This document shows positions 55,441 to 63,199 of a stretch of 63,199 bases of DNA, one piece after another (position 1 is the first letter of the stretch; the number at the start of each line of letters is the position of its first letter). Made by a program: the position numbers and the translations under genes. This DNA is from Pirellulales bacterium (lineage in GTDB: Bacteria; Planctomycetota; Planctomycetia; Pirellulales; Thermoguttaceae), in assembly GCA_020846145.1 (NCBI GenBank), contig JADLEL010000108.1, forward strand, positions 1 to 63,199. The letters run 5' to 3'. Below the pieces are notes generated by a model. It ran no database searches and had not been told where the DNA came from. It saw nothing but the letters and a program-made list of their open reading frames with translations.

Positions 55441-57617
55441 ACGAGACCGATCTCAACCCGCGCGTGGAACCGCCCGGCGACGACGACCAGGCGCTCCGCG
55501 AATACGGCCGGCAATTGGCGATGGACGGCCTCTTGGAGTTGGCGTTGCGCAATCGCGAGAATCCTTCCGCATCCACGCCCGCCGGCAAGCCGAAAGCGAC
55601 GAGCAAAAAAAAGAGCTTGCCCCTCCGCCGGCTTTCCGTCGCCGCCGCGGCCCTCGCGGCAAGCCTCTTGATCGGCGTGGGTATTTGGCAAATATCGCAG
55701 CCGCGCGCGGGCCTTCCACCCACGCAGCCGATTGCAATGAGGAACGCCGTGCCCGACCGGTCGCTCGCGGCAATGCCGCCGACCACGCTGGCCTCCGGTT
55801 GGATCGTCGAGCCGACGGGAAACGTCGAGTTTCGTGTGCTGGCCGACGACCGCCTGCGGCTCGATCGGGGCGAATTGCGAATCCATCGGCCGACCAAAAC
55901 CGCTGCCGGCGCCGATCCGCCGTCGCTCGCCGTCGAAACGCCCAACGGCGCCGCCGTCGCGCGGGGCACGGAGTTTTACATCGGGGCGCATGTCGCGAAA
56001 AACCTTAACCGCAATCCTACGCAAGGAGATAGTACGATGATCCGCATGACTCGAGTTCTGGTGTTGGCGGGCGTGGTCAGTCTTTCCAATTCCCTGGGAA
56101 CGATCGACGGCGGTCCCGGCGCGCTCTTGGCCGCCCAACCCAATCAACCGCCCGTCAATCTCGCGGTGCAGGCCAACGGCCAATTCGCGTTGGACCTGTA
56201 CCGGCAACTTTCCGCGGAAAACGCGGGAAAGAACCTATTTTTCTCTCCCTATTCCCTCTCCTCGGCCTTGGCCATGACGGCCGAAGGCGCGCGCGGCCAA
56301 ACCGCCGAGGAGATGGGCAAGCTGCTCGGCCTGCCGAGCGAAGCCCGCCGCTTGGGCGACGATGCCCAATTGATCCCTTGGAATACGGCCCTCCTCCACA
56401 CCGGCATGGGCGAATTGAATGCCCGCTACAATCCCGACCGGCCCGAACTCAAGCCGCTCCGCGACCAAATCGCCGCGCTCCGCAAGGAATTGGACGATGC
56501 CAATCGGCAGGCGGCCCTCGAAAAAAACCGGATCAAACATGATGAACTCGCGCACAAGTCCCAGCAGTTGGCCGGCCAATTGAACAACCTCTACACGCGC
56601 GTCGATCAATACGAAATTCGCGTGGCCAACGCCCTCTGGGGCGAAAAATCCTTTCCCTTCCGCCAATCCTACCTCGATACGATCCACAAGTTCTACAACA
56701 CCGGCGGCATCTTTTCGCTCGATTTCCAAGCCGATCCCGAAGCCGCCCGGCGGCGAATCAACGCCTGGGTCGAAGAGCAAACCCGCGACCGAATCCGCAA
56801 CCTCATCGCCCCCGGGATTATCAATAGCTACACCCGGTTGGTCCTCACCAACGCCATCTACTTCAAAGGCGAATGGGCCGCGAAATTCGAGCCGCAGGCG
56901 ACCCGCGACGAGGAATTCCAACTCGCGGACGGCGGCAAAAAAACCGTCCCCATGATGCGCCAGGATCACAACTGGTCCACCTCCTACGCGGCGTTCGAGG
57001 CCGACGGCGCTTTCTTCAAGACGCCCGACAAATACAGCCCCAGCCAAAAAGACGCGAAACTCTACCCCGAAAAAGACGGCTTCACGATGCTCGAAACGCC
57101 CTACAAAGGCGGCGATCTGTCGATGGTCATGATTCTGCCTCAATCGCTCGAAGCCATGAAAAATTTGGATAAAACGCTGACTGGCGAAAAACTTTTAGCG
57201 TGGATCGGCAAGCTCCAGCCGCGCGCCGTCCACGTCGCCTTCCCCAAGTTCCGCCTCGAGCAAGAGTATCCGCTCAACGATACCTTGAAAGCGATGGGCA
57301 TGGTTCGCGCCTTCCTCGATCCGGGCCTCAATCCCAACGGCGCTCAATTCGCGGGACTGTGCGCCGGCGAAGACCCCATGCACCAATTGTACCTCGGCGC
57401 GGTCCTGCACAAGGCGTTCCTCGACGTGAGCGAAAAAGGCACCGAAGCCGCCGCCGCCACCTACGAAATCATGCCCGCCCCCATGTCCATGGCCCGGGAA
57501 CCGGACGATATGGAACCCTTCATCCCCCGCTTCCGTGCCGATAAGCCCTTCGCGTTCCTGATCCGCGACAAAAAGTCGGGCACGATTCTCTTTCTAGGAC
57601 GGATGATGAATCCGTGA
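55437..57617 (+). CDS. FecR-like anti-sigma domain fused in frame to a serpin
   Basis: The single 726-residue frame has two parts. Residues 1-200 have a cytoplasmic start, a helix (SVAAAALAASLLIGVGIW) and a shortened FecR-like domain (G-N-V-E-F-R-V-L, V-A-R-G-T-E-F-Y-I-G). From M201 a second signal-like segment (RVLVLAGVVSLSNSLG) opens a serpin: N-L-F-F-S-P-Y-S-L-S-S-A-L-A-M, L-V-L-T-N-A-I-Y-F-K-G and the hinge E-K-G-T-E-A-A-A-A-T of inhibitory serpins. The reactive loop follows (Y-E-I-M-P-A-P-M). A coiled coil of about 65 residues (S/ELKPLRDQIAALRKELDD onward) interrupts the serpin. The serpin alone would be 56037-57617 (526 residues). Confidence 0.8.
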   Translation: MNETDLNPRVEPPGDDDQALREYGRQLAMDGLLELALRNRENPSASTPAGKPKATSKKKSLPLRRLSVAAAALAASLLIGVGIWQISQPRAGLPPTQPIAMRNAVPDRSLAAMPPTTLASGWIVEPTGNVEFRVLADDRLRLDRGELRIHRPTKTAAGADPPSLAVETPNGAAVARGTEFYIGAHVAKNLNRNPTQGDSTMIRMTRVLVLAGVVSLSNSLGTIDGGPGALLAAQPNQPPVNLAVQANGQFALDLYRQLSAENAGKNLFFSPYSLSSALAMTAEGARGQTAEEMGKLLGLPSEARRLGDDAQLIPWNTALLHTGMGELNARYNPDRPELKPLRDQIAALRKELDDANRQAALEKNRIKHDELAHKSQQLAGQLNNLYTRVDQYEIRVANALWGEKSFPFRQSYLDTIHKFYNTGGIFSLDFQADPEAARRRINAWVEEQTRDRIRNLIAPGIINSYTRLVLTNAIYFKGEWAAKFEPQATRDEEFQLADGGKKTVPMMRQDHNWSTSYAAFEADGAFFKTPDKYSPSQKDAKLYPEKDGFTMLETPYKGGDLSMVMILPQSLEAMKNLDKTLTGEKLLAWIGKLQPRAVHVAFPKFRLEQEYPLNDTLKAMGMVRAFLDPGLNPNGAQFAGLCAGEDPMHQLYLGAVLHKAFLDVSEKGTEAAAATYEIMPAPMSMAREPDDMEPFIPRFRADKPFAFLIRDKKSGTILFLGRMMNP
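56023..56039 (+). promoter_or_regulatory. Strong internal ribosome binding site and serpin start
   Basis: AAGGAG at 56023-56028 stands 8 bases before an in-frame ATG (56037-56039) that opens a signal-peptide-like sequence. It is a better site than those of most genes here, so the serpin is probably also translated on its own. Confidence 0.7.
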
Positions 57618-57660
57618 AAAATCGGAAGTCTAGCCGGGTGGATTTCCAATCGGGAGGTTC

Positions 57661-57706
57661 GCAAAGTCAGGAGGACGGGCATTCTTGCCTGTCCTTCTGA
57701 CTTTGC
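57661..57706. repeat. 20-bp imperfect hairpin repeat between serpin and rph
   Basis: GCAAAGTCAGGAGGACGGGC (57661-57680) and its reverse complement at 57687-57706 pair at 18 of 20 positions around a 6-base loop. A degraded copy of one arm is visible near 31457-31478. No T-run follows, so it is read as a repeat, though it may also block read-through. Confidence 0.75.
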
Positions 57707-57821
57707 AGTGTTCCTGGGATATCTTGCGGAAAACGCCGCGAAGAGATATTCTGCACTTTGTTGAGATCGTCCGATTTTCAAACGACCTCGCCCTCCCGTT
57801 GGCATTCAGCATTCATCGATC

Positions 57822-58547
57822 ATGCGTCACGACGGCCGAAAATCCGACGAACTGCGTCCGCTCAAGATCAAGCGGCGGTTCACCCGCTCCGCGCCGGGGA
57901 GCGTATTGATTCAGGCCGGCCGCACGACCGTCCTTTGCACCGCCGACGTGGCCGACGAAGTGCCGCCGTGGATGAAGGGCCAAGGCCGCGGCTGGGTTAC
58001 CGCCGAATACGGCATGTTGCCCGGCAGCACCAGTCCCCGCAAGCAGCGCGAGCGAGGCGTGAAGAGCGACGGCCGCACGACCGAAATCCAGCGTCTCGTC
58101 GGCCGCAGCCTCCGCGCGGTGGTCGATCTCGACGCCCTGGGCGAGCGCACCGTGGCGGTCGATTGCGACGTGCTCGAAGCCGACGGCGGCACCCGCACCC
58201 TCTCCATCACCGGAGCCTTCATCGCGCTGGTCGATGTGCTTCATGCGAAACTTTCCGGCGGATCGAAACTGCCGCTTAAAGACAGTGTAGCCGCCGTAAG
58301 CGTAGGTCTCGTCGAAGGCCGCCCCCTGCTCGATCTCGACTACCGCGAAGATGTCGCCGCCGCCGTCGATATGAACGTCGTGATGACCGGCGGCGGGCGG
58401 TACGTCGAAGTCCAAGGCACCGGCGAGGAAGCCACCTTCACCGACTGCGAACTTGCCGCCCTCCTCTCCCTCGCCCGCGGCGGCATCGAACAACTCGCAA
58501 CCCTGCAAAAACAAGCCTTGGGAAAACGCTGGCCGTTCAATCTCTAA
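57822..58547 (+). CDS. rph: Ribonuclease PH
   Basis: The 241-residue phosphorolytic 3'-exonuclease trims tRNA ends. Family motifs are R-H-D-G-R-K-S-D-E-L-R-P, G-S-V-L-I-Q-A-G-R-T-T-V-L-C-T-A, W-V-T-A-E-Y-G-M-L-P-G-S-T and R-x-L-V-G-R-S-L-R-A-V-V-D; the phosphate site and catalytic D-C-D-V-L-E-A-D-G-G-T-R-T are intact. Length is normal. It seems to be its own unit after a hairpin repeat. Confidence 0.95.
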   Translation: MRHDGRKSDELRPLKIKRRFTRSAPGSVLIQAGRTTVLCTADVADEVPPWMKGQGRGWVTAEYGMLPGSTSPRKQRERGVKSDGRTTEIQRLVGRSLRAVVDLDALGERTVAVDCDVLEADGGTRTLSITGAFIALVDVLHAKLSGGSKLPLKDSVAAVSVGLVEGRPLLDLDYREDVAAAVDMNVVMTGGGRYVEVQGTGEEATFTDCELAALLSLARGGIEQLATLQKQALGKRWPFNL

Positions 58548-58748
58548 AAGTTCCCGAAATGGGATAGGCGCATATATTGGGTGATATGCGACATTCAGGT
58601 GGCCTTGCAGCGCAGGCCGCTCCCTAGATTACCCAATTTATCAGCTTGCCTCCTTTATTTCCTCTGGCTCTAGCCGGTAATTCTCAGTAAAATCGAATGA
58701 CTTTTCTACATTCTCACGAATAGACAGGCCCGAGCCAGGAGGTGCGGA

Positions 58749-61700
58749 ATGGCCGTTAGTTCAAGACCGGCGCGGCGGATGGTGCTGCATGAGATCGAGG
58801 GCGTGGAAGTGCGGGAGCCGAAAGCCAAGCCCAAACGCAAAGGGATGCGGCGGATCGGATTCTTCTTGATCTTGCTCGCCGTCTTCGTTTGGTTCCTGCC
58901 GATGATCCTCGCCAAGACGCCGCTCTTGGGCTGGGCCGTCAACCGCTTCGGCAATTTGAAAGGCCAAGTCGCCATCCAGTCGGCCTCGCTGGGCTGGCTT
59001 TCCGCGCCGTCGCTTGCGGGCGTCGATCTGCGCGACGAAAAGAACCAACCGCTGATCGAGATCCTTTCGGTCTCCGGCAGCAATTCGCTTTTCGGGATGA
59101 TCGCCAATCCGTCGCAACTAGGCAAATTCACCATCGACAAGCCTAAGCTTACGCTCCGCTTGCGGCCCGACGGCAGCAACTTGGAGGACGTCGTCGCCCA
59201 CTACCTGACCGGCGAATCTTCCCAGAAAAAAACCGCCGTGGAAGTGGTGATTACCGACGCCACGGTCGAGATCGTCGATGAAGCGGGCAAGCGAAATTGG
59301 CAAATGGACCAGTTCGCGCTGAACCTGAAAATGCCGATGAGCAACGCCGAACCGATGACCCTCAAGGCATCGGTCCGCTTGCCCGATCCGCGGAAGCCGG
59401 GCAAGCTGGCCGCGAATGTCAGCCTCACCTCGTCTTCCGACTCCTCCTCAACAAAATTAAACGACATCTCCCTGCAAACCGAAAACTTTCCGCTCGATCT
59501 CCTCGAGCCCGTGCTCGCCCGCTGCAACGTGCAGGCGCAAACAACCGGCTGGCTGAGCGCCGATATCCACACCACGCTGGCCGATAAAGGCACGCCCGGC
59601 AAAACCACGGTGGAAGGCGCGGCCGCGGCCGAAGACTTCACGTTCGCCATGCCCGCCTTGGGGACCGATCGCATCCGCTTGACTACCCTCCGCGCCGACG
59701 GCAAAGGCTCTGTCGGCGGCGAGCGGATCGACGTCGAACAAACTTCGTTGGCCTGCGATCTGGGCAACGCCCAACTCTCGGGCAGTTTGCTGCTTCGCGA
59801 CAAGGCCGGCAAATCGAATCTCACCGCCGCCGGACTGCTGCGGCAAAACTTCGAGATGAGCGGCCGCGTCGATCTCGCCCGGCTGGCCGCCATGCTCCCC
59901 AACCTGCTGCACGTCCGCGAGCGAACGCAGATCACTTCGGGCGAAGTCCGGGCGTCGCTCTCCTGCCGCCAGCAGGCGAACGATCCGCAAGCCGCCCTCG
60001 CCTGGCAGGGACAAATGCAAGCCCTCAATCTCGCGGCCAACGACAACGGCCGACAGGTCGCCTGGGCCAAGCCCATCGCCGCGGGATTCGTCGCCCGCGA
60101 GGAGCCCCGGGGAATCGTCGTGGATTCGCTGCAATGCGATTCCGACTTCCTCAAAATCACGGGGAGCGGCACCGCCGACAATCTCGCCGTCAAGGCCAAC
60201 TTCAACCTGAAGCAGCTTGCCGACCAGCTAGGCCAGTTCGTCGAACTCGGCCCGTACCAACTTGCCGGCGAAGGCACGGCGAACGCCGCGTGGACCCGCG
60301 ACGCGCAGCGGCAATTCGAGCTGAAGGCGGGCATCCAACTGCAAAACTTCCAGGTGGTGCTCTCCGGCGAACGGCCCTGGCGCGAACCGAGCTTGACGAC
60401 GACGCTCTCGGCCAAGGGCCAGACCGATTTCACGCCGAAAAACACGGCGATCGACTCCGCGGCGGTCCAACTAGTCGCCGGGGCCGATCAATTCTCCGCG
60501 CAACTGCGCGGACCGGTCAAAAACCTCGCCGACGGCGGCGTCTGGCCGATCGCGGCGAACGCCCAAGGCCAACTGCAAAACTGGCTCACCCGCGCCGCCG
60601 CCTTCGCGCCGCTTGCCGGCTACCAGGCCGCGGGCGCGGGCAGGCTCGAAGCGCAAATCACGGCCTCGGCGGCGAGCATCGAGATCGCCGACGCGAAAAT
60701 CCACGCCGAGCCGTTCGCGCTCGCCTCGCCGTCGCTCAATCTCAACGAACCGCAGCTCGACCTCGCCGCGGCGGGTTCGTGGAATGCGAAGCAGCGGAAA
60801 CTCAACATCAAATCGGCGCTTTTGACCAACAGCACGCTCAACGTCTCGGCGCAGGATTTCGTCTGCTCGCTGCCCGAAAGCGGTCCCGTCGAGCTTGCCG
60901 GCACGGTGCAGTACCAAGGCAACCTGGCCCGGCTCTGGCAGTGCATCGGCGACCGCGCGCAGCCCTCCGCTTACGAACTGGGCGGCGCGATGGGCGGAAC
61001 CGCGCAATTCAAGCAGACCGGCGGCGTCATCCATTGCGAAACCGCCGCCGAGGTTGCTAACCTCGTCGTCGCGAATGCCTCCGGCCAGCAGTTCCAGGAA
61101 CCGAAGATCGCGCTCGCGGCCGTCGCCGATTACGACAATAAATCGAACGTCCTCAAAATCGCCAAGGCCGAGCTTTCTTCCTCCACGATCGCCGCGAGCG
61201 CGCTGGGCGAGGTCGGCATGAAGGAGCAAATCGCCGCGAACATTAACGGGCAAATGAGTTACGATTGGAATCGCATCTCCGAGTTGCTTCGGCCCAGCTT
61301 CGGCAAAAAAATCCGCTTCTTCGGCCGCGGCACCGGGCCGGCGACGTGGCGCGGCCCGCTTTCGCTCGAAAAAGGACAGTCCGCCGCCGAACTCAAGTGG
61401 GACGAGGCGCAGCTCTACGGCTTCGACATCGGCCCCGCCGCCATCAAGCCAAAACTCGAAGGCGGAATACTGGCCATCGAGCCGATGCAGGTCGCCGTGA
61501 GCCAGGGCAAGCTGTTCCTCGCGCCGAAGGTCCGCCTCGCGCCCGGTCCCATGGAACTCGCCATGCCGCCGGGCGTGCTCGCCCAGCAGGTGCAAATCAC
61601 CAAGGAGATGTGCGATAGCTTCTTGATGTACGTCGCGCCGGTCCTGGCCGACGTCACCGAAGCCCGCGGCACGTTCTCCATCGAGCTGACCAACTGCCGC

Positions 61701-62192
61701 CTGCCGCTGGCCAATCCCAAGCAGGGCGATCTGGCGGGCAAGTTCATCGTCCACGACGTGGAAATCGGCCCCGGACCGCTGATCCGCGAACTGGCGATCC
61801 TCATGGACCGCGAAACGCCCGCCAAATTGCGGCGTCAGTCGGTGGTGAATTTCCAGATGTACCAGGGCCGCATCCATCACGACAACATGGAACTGGTCTT
61901 CCCCGAATTCACGATCCGCACGAAAGGCTCGGTGGGCATCGACGACCAATCGCTCGATCTCTTGGCCGAACTGCCCATCCCGCCGAAATGGCTGCTGAAC
62001 AATCCCGCCGCGCCGGCGCTCAGGAATCAAACGCTCGCGCTCCCTGTCGCCGGCACCCTCAGCCGCCCGAAGCTCGACCGCGCCAAGATGGAAGAGTACA
62101 CCCGCCAATTCATCCGCAAAGCCGCGGGCAACATGCTCGAAGAAGGCTTGAACCGCGGCCTCGATCAGCTCTTCCGCCAACCGCCGCGGTAG
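58749..62192 (+). CDS. Large AsmA/TamB-like envelope protein
   Basis: The 1147-residue protein has one N-terminal membrane helix (GFFLILLAVFVWFLPMIL, about residues 35-55). Long repetitive beta-rich sequence with alternating short strands follows, as in AsmA-family proteins that span the envelope and move lipids. The last 250 residues contain N-F-Q-M-Y-Q-G-R-I-H-H-D-N-M-E-L and V-A-G-T-L-S-R-P-K-L, like AsmA C-terminal ends. A near-perfect AGGAGGTG precedes the ATG. The exact family and substrate are not known. Confidence 0.75.
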   Translation: MAVSSRPARRMVLHEIEGVEVREPKAKPKRKGMRRIGFFLILLAVFVWFLPMILAKTPLLGWAVNRFGNLKGQVAIQSASLGWLSAPSLAGVDLRDEKNQPLIEILSVSGSNSLFGMIANPSQLGKFTIDKPKLTLRLRPDGSNLEDVVAHYLTGESSQKKTAVEVVITDATVEIVDEAGKRNWQMDQFALNLKMPMSNAEPMTLKASVRLPDPRKPGKLAANVSLTSSSDSSSTKLNDISLQTENFPLDLLEPVLARCNVQAQTTGWLSADIHTTLADKGTPGKTTVEGAAAAEDFTFAMPALGTDRIRLTTLRADGKGSVGGERIDVEQTSLACDLGNAQLSGSLLLRDKAGKSNLTAAGLLRQNFEMSGRVDLARLAAMLPNLLHVRERTQITSGEVRASLSCRQQANDPQAALAWQGQMQALNLAANDNGRQVAWAKPIAAGFVAREEPRGIVVDSLQCDSDFLKITGSGTADNLAVKANFNLKQLADQLGQFVELGPYQLAGEGTANAAWTRDAQRQFELKAGIQLQNFQVVLSGERPWREPSLTTTLSAKGQTDFTPKNTAIDSAAVQLVAGADQFSAQLRGPVKNLADGGVWPIAANAQGQLQNWLTRAAAFAPLAGYQAAGAGRLEAQITASAASIEIADAKIHAEPFALASPSLNLNEPQLDLAAAGSWNAKQRKLNIKSALLTNSTLNVSAQDFVCSLPESGPVELAGTVQYQGNLARLWQCIGDRAQPSAYELGGAMGGTAQFKQTGGVIHCETAAEVANLVVANASGQQFQEPKIALAAVADYDNKSNVLKIAKAELSSSTIAASALGEVGMKEQIAANINGQMSYDWNRISELLRPSFGKKIRFFGRGTGPATWRGPLSLEKGQSAAELKWDEAQLYGFDIGPAAIKPKLEGGILAIEPMQVAVSQGKLFLAPKVRLAPGPMELAMPPGVLAQQVQITKEMCDSFLMYVAPVLADVTEARGTFSIELTNCRLPLANPKQGDLAGKFIVHDVEIGPGPLIRELAILMDRETPAKLRRQSVVNFQMYQGRIHHDNMELVFPEFTIRTKGSVGIDDQSLDLLAELPIPPKWLLNNPAAPALRNQTLALPVAGTLSRPKLDRAKMEEYTRQFIRKAAGNMLEEGLNRGLDQLFRQPPR

Positions 62193-62302
62193 AACGCCGC
62201 TCGCACGCGCGCCTCCCGACGGCGTGCTTGTACGCACCCCGTCCCCGGCAGTTCGGGAAACATTGATGAAAATGGCTTTTTTGAGCTATTCGTGTCGAGA
62301 AT

Positions 62303-62332
62303 TTGCAACACTTGACTCAAATAAGATACAAT
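62303..62332 (+). promoter_or_regulatory. Promoter candidate for the small protein/HNH pair
   Basis: TTGCAA (62303-62308) and TACAAT (62327-62332) are 18 bases apart in an AT-rich stretch, about 77 bases before the ATG. An overlapping TTGACT (62312-62317) is an alternative -35. Confidence 0.45.
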
Positions 62333-62408
62333 AGATAATGTATTAACGGTCGGTTTTGTAATGAAGTGGACAGACGCGTGGAATGAATCTTGCGGAGGAA
62401 TGGTAATT

Positions 62409-62624
62409 ATGTCCCAAACGATGGCTTTTCAATTGGAAGTGCCCGACGATCTCGCGAGATTCCACTTGCCGGAGGGCGTTCAACATCGCTTGGAATCGCT
62501 GTTGGATCAACAGGATCGGGGCGAAACTCTCTCGGCGGAGGAACGCAGCGAGGCGGAAGGACTCGTCAATCTGGCGGACTTTCTCTCGGTCCTGCGATTG
62601 CGGGCCGAACGTGCGGCGCTGTAA
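62409..62624 (+). CDS. Small protein paired with HNH endonuclease
   Basis: The 71-residue, mostly helical and acidic protein (L-E-V-P-D-D-L-A-R-F-H-L-P-E-G-V-Q, L-S-A-E-E-R-S-E-A-E-G-L-V) resembles small antitoxin-like proteins. GGAGG about 10 bases before the ATG at 62409 favours it; an ATG at 62400 touches the ribosome site. It sits 17 bases before an HNH nuclease gene, so it may restrain that nuclease (inference). Confidence 0.7.
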   Translation: MSQTMAFQLEVPDDLARFHLPEGVQHRLESLLDQQDRGETLSAEERSEAEGLVNLADFLSVLRLRAERAAL

Positions 62625-62641
62625 CGGAACTCCACGGTGAA

Positions 62642-63199
62642 ATGAGCGTTATTCCCGCAAATTTACATCGACTCGTCGTCCAGCGCGCCGGGGACCGATG
62701 CGAATATTGCGGACTGTCTCAAGAAGGGCAAGAAGCCCGCTTTCACATCGATCATGTCGTGCCAGTGGTTTGCGGCGGGCCAACCGTCGAAGAGAACTTG
62801 GCCCTCGCGTGCGTTTCGTGTTCGTTGCGCAAAGCGGCCCGGCAACGAGCCTTCGATCCGCTGACTGACGCCGAAGCGGCGCTGTTCAATCCGCGCGTCG
62901 ATTCTTGGGAAAAGCATTTTCGCTGGGATGGCGTGCAGATCGAGGGGCTTACGCCCGCGGGCCGCGCCACCGCGACAGCCCTGAAAATGAATCGCGCCTT
63001 GATTCTATCGATTCGCGCGGAAGAAACGCTTCGCGGCCGACATCCGCCGCCGGTTGCCAAAAGGTCAGGAATAAAAAATGGTAACATTTTAGCCGAATGG
63101 AGGAGCAATGTCGAAAAACGGGATTTTTTTATCAGCGAGCCGCCGGGTTTATCCCGGCGCTTCGACCGACTGCCATTTCCATCCGAAGCGCCGGGATAA
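62642..63199 (+). CDS. HNH endonuclease
   Basis: The 185-residue HNH protein has zinc pairs C-E-Y-C and C-V-S-C, the catalytic F-H-I-D-H-V-V-P and N-L-A-L-A. The C-terminal part includes W-E-K-H-F-R-W-D and G-R-A-T-A-T-A-L-K-M-N. The last 17 residues or so, and the TAA stop at the final window bases, are coded by an inverted repeat (63149-63199). The original end was therefore probably shorter, near R-R-G-R-H-P-P-P. Confidence 0.85.
   Translation: MSVIPANLHRLVVQRAGDRCEYCGLSQEGQEARFHIDHVVPVVCGGPTVEENLALACVSCSLRKAARQRAFDPLTDAEAALFNPRVDSWEKHFRWDGVQIEGLTPAGRATATALKMNRALILSIRAEETLRGRHPPPVAKRSGIKNGNILAEWRSNVEKRDFFISEPPGLSRRFDRLPFPSEAPG
63149..63199. repeat. Perfect 16-bp terminal inverted repeat at the window end
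   Basis: TTATCCCGGCGCTTCG (63149-63164) and CGAAGCGCCGGGATAA (63184-63199) are exact reverse complements around a 19-base spacer. The element may extend beyond the window. It overlaps the 3' end of the HNH gene and provides its stop codon. Confidence 0.8.

Noticed and set aside
55437..56036. Calling the FecR-like half a pseudogene
   Set aside because: The frame is open and continuous with the serpin. Truncation is possible, but a functional fusion cannot be excluded from sequence.

Overview
The window reads as chromosomal DNA of a GC-rich planctomycete, probably of the Pirellulales type. This is inferred from family content: a DUF1559-type protein with an H-X9-DG motif, an excisionase-HTH/receiver regulator, a soluble FHA-GAF histidine kinase, secreted EF-hand and LTXXQ-like proteins, an ECF sigma/FecR pair, and many dispersed palindromic repeats between genes and inside them. 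No rRNA, tRNA, CRISPR array or transposase gene was recognised.

Region 1 (1-21.9 kb) is a nitrogen-oxide respiration island. A consensus sigma70-type promoter with a palindrome over its -10 box drives an Rrf2/NsrR-like regulator. Twelve more genes follow in the same direction, mostly with overlapping stop and start codons: a diheme cytochrome c (NarC-like), narG, narH, narJ, narI, narK, a complete Alternative Complex III (actA, actB, actC, a fused actD-actE, actF) and an NnrS-like membrane protein with DUF1858-like domains at both ends. After a repeat-rich gap comes a quinol-type nitric oxide reductase gene, norB. It has a perfect FNR/DNR-type box (TTGAT-N4-ATCAA) placed as in class II promoters ahead of a TATAAT box. 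Together these encode nitrate uptake, nitrate reduction on the quinol pool, a quinol:cytochrome c oxidoreductase and NO detoxification. No nitrite reductase or terminal oxidase lies in the window, so the electron acceptor of the cytochrome branch is unknown.

Region 2 (22-36 kb) holds a one-protein HTH/receiver regulator, a 1.1 kb stretch without a credible gene, a small secreted protein, an Uma2-type nuclease-fold protein overlapping a CinA homologue with a degenerate C-terminal domain, and an operon of a TPR-AAA+ ATPase with a TPR membrane protein. On the minus strand lie a large secreted protein, a GspE/PilB ATPase and an LTXXQ-like secreted protein. A glycine-rich EF-hand protein follows on the plus strand.

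Region 3 (36-48 kb) holds a small membrane protein, a YgiQ-type radical SAM protein carrying an in-frame repeat element, an RlmI-like methyltransferase with a heptamer repeat and an unusual N-terminus, a HEAT-repeat secreted protein, a secreted hypothetical, a disordered protein with a repeated W-x2-LA-x-ELG motif, a DUF2283-like protein and mfd.

Region 4 (48-63 kb) holds a parvulin-type foldase, two toxin-antitoxin pairs around a DUF1559-type protein, an FHA-GAF histidine kinase and a receiver protein separated by a nested inverted-repeat element, an ECF sigma gene followed by a FecR-serpin fusion ORF with a strong internal ribosome binding site, rph, a large AsmA-like protein, and a small protein plus HNH endonuclease pair whose stop codon is supplied by a terminal inverted repeat.
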